21,916 bases of DNA, taken from assembly GCA_003153955.1 (NCBI GenBank), contig PMCB01000103.1, forward strand, positions 1-21,916. Reading direction: 5' to 3'. The stretch comes from Dehalococcoidia bacterium. Lineage in GTDB: Bacteria; Chloroflexota; Dehalococcoidia; Dehalococcoidales; Fen-1064. Under the pieces are notes generated by a model. That model made no database searches. It saw only the letters and a program-made list of their open reading frames with translations, and was not told where the DNA came from. Positions within the stretch are counted from its first letter, which is position 1. Every line of letters starts with the position of its first letter. The translations under genes were made by a program, and so were the position numbers. Shown piece by piece: positions 21,248-21,916 of the stretch.

Positions 21248-21916
21248 TTATTCTCCTGAAACGATAGTACCAATGGATTCACCCATAACCACGCGTTCTA
21301 TGCTGTCTTTTGTCCGAAAATCAAAAACGATGATGGGTAGTTTGTTTTCCCGGCATAATGAAAGTGCTGTGGCATCGATCACTCCTAAACGCAGGCGGAT
21401 AGCTTCGGTGAGCGTGAGCCGGTCAAATTTCTTGGCAGAGTGGTCTTTTTGAGGGTCGGCGTTATATATGCCGTCAACATGATGCGTAGCCTTTAAAACA
21501 ACCTCGGCTTCCATTTCGATAGCCCGCAGGGCGGCTGCAGTATCTGTGGTCATGTAGGGGTTCCCTGTGCCGGCAGCAAAAATAACGACGATGCCTTTTT
21601 CCAAATGACTGATAGCACGGCGTCTGATGTAGGGTTCAGCGACTTTGGTGACATCGATGGCGGTTTGAGTGCGGGTGGTGACCCCTATTTTTTCCAGCGC
21701 ATCCTGGAGCGCCAAAGCATTGATGATTGTGGCCAGCATCCCGGCATAATCGGCGGTAACTCTATCCATGCCGTTCTTTTCGGCCTCAGCCCCGCGCCAG
21801 ATATTGCCTCCGCCCACGACAATAGCCACCTGCACGCCCATTTCGGAGACATGCTTGATTTGCATGGCTATTTTGGAGATTACTACCGGATCAAAGCCAT
21901 AGGCAGAGCTGCCTTT
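21248..21916 (-). CDS. pyrH: UMP kinase (5' end outside window)
   Basis: It phosphorylates UMP to UDP with ATP, usually as a hexamer controlled by GTP and UTP. The frame is open to the window edge: 222 codons are visible and only about the first 15-20 residues (the KLSGEAL region) are missing. Visible motifs are [30 protein letters not shown], a Thr/Asp-rich [34 protein letters not shown] and the C-terminal [12 protein letters not shown]. The internal ATG at 21865 is not the start because conserved residues continue upstream. It begins the visible pyrH-frr-uppS-cdsA operon; rpsB and tsf would be expected to the right. Confidence 0.93.
   Translation of the reverse strand, partial: KGSSAYGFDPVVISKIAMQIKHVSEMGVQVAIVVGGGNIWRGAEAEKNGMDRVTADYAGMLATIINALALQDALEKIGVTTRTQTAIDVTKVAEPYIRRRAISHLEKGIVVIFAAGTGNPYMTTDTAAALRAIEMEAEVVLKATHHVDGIYNADPQKDHSAKKFDRLTLTEAIRLRLGVIDATALSLCRENKLPIIVFDFRTKDSIERVVMGESIGTIVSGE

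Noticed and set aside
21248..21865. ATG 21865 as the start of pyrH.
   Set aside because: Conserved UMP kinase residues ([16 protein letters not shown]) continue upstream in frame to the window edge.

Overview
The window looks like a bacterial chromosome segment in which a conserved housekeeping block (right end) borders an accessory region made of an insertion sequence, single-gene cargo, a compact integrative replicon and a decayed phage structural module. Gene order pyrH-frr-uppS-cdsA // dxr-rseP, an RpoD-type sigma factor and the style of the small zinc-ribbon proteins suggest Chloroflexota, most likely class Dehalococcoidia. This is inference from protein style and synteny; no rRNA gene is present to confirm it.

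Layout. 1-425: one end of an IS21-family element with the start of its istA transposase gene. 426-1070: a 44-aa ORF and a zinc-ribbon protein, then a hairpin terminator. 1273-3144: an orphan thioredoxin-type arsenate reductase convergent with a 478-aa sigma-70 factor. 3299-4232: an unidentified 88-aa protein divergent from a nitroreductase gene broken by two one-base deletions. 4392-5320: an AbrB-fold regulator and a SAM methyltransferase as a two-gene operon. 5551-11693 (all minus strand): a tightly packed replicon-like gene set. It reads, in transcription order, a zinc-binding protein, a TOPRIM/superfamily-3-helicase primase, five small proteins (two zinc-binding), a minimal tyrosine recombinase, a damaged small membrane protein gene, a 172-aa protein and a winged-helix protein. 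Many junctions are ATGA overlaps or have the Shine-Dalgarno inside the preceding gene, so this is a co-translated unit able in principle to replicate and integrate. An iteron-like cluster lies inside the primase gene.

11694-12043 is a structured intergenic region with a large two-level hairpin. 12044-15763 (plus strand) is a late phage module: a 5'-truncated HK97-type capsid gene, a head-tail adaptor-like protein, a propeller/hub-like tail protein and a small beta protein. No terminase, portal, protease or tape measure is present. The early and late modules diverge like one prophage, but the late half is too incomplete to make particles.

15772-21916 is host core: a two-TM protein, RseP-type protease, Dxr, Apt (opposite strand), CdsA, UppS, Frr and PyrH (cut by the window edge). 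UppS, CdsA and Dxr serve isoprenoid and phospholipid precursor synthesis, Frr serves translation, and PyrH and Apt nucleotide metabolism. The apt gene splits the usual cdsA-dxr run, and dxr appears to have its own promoter with almost no leader.
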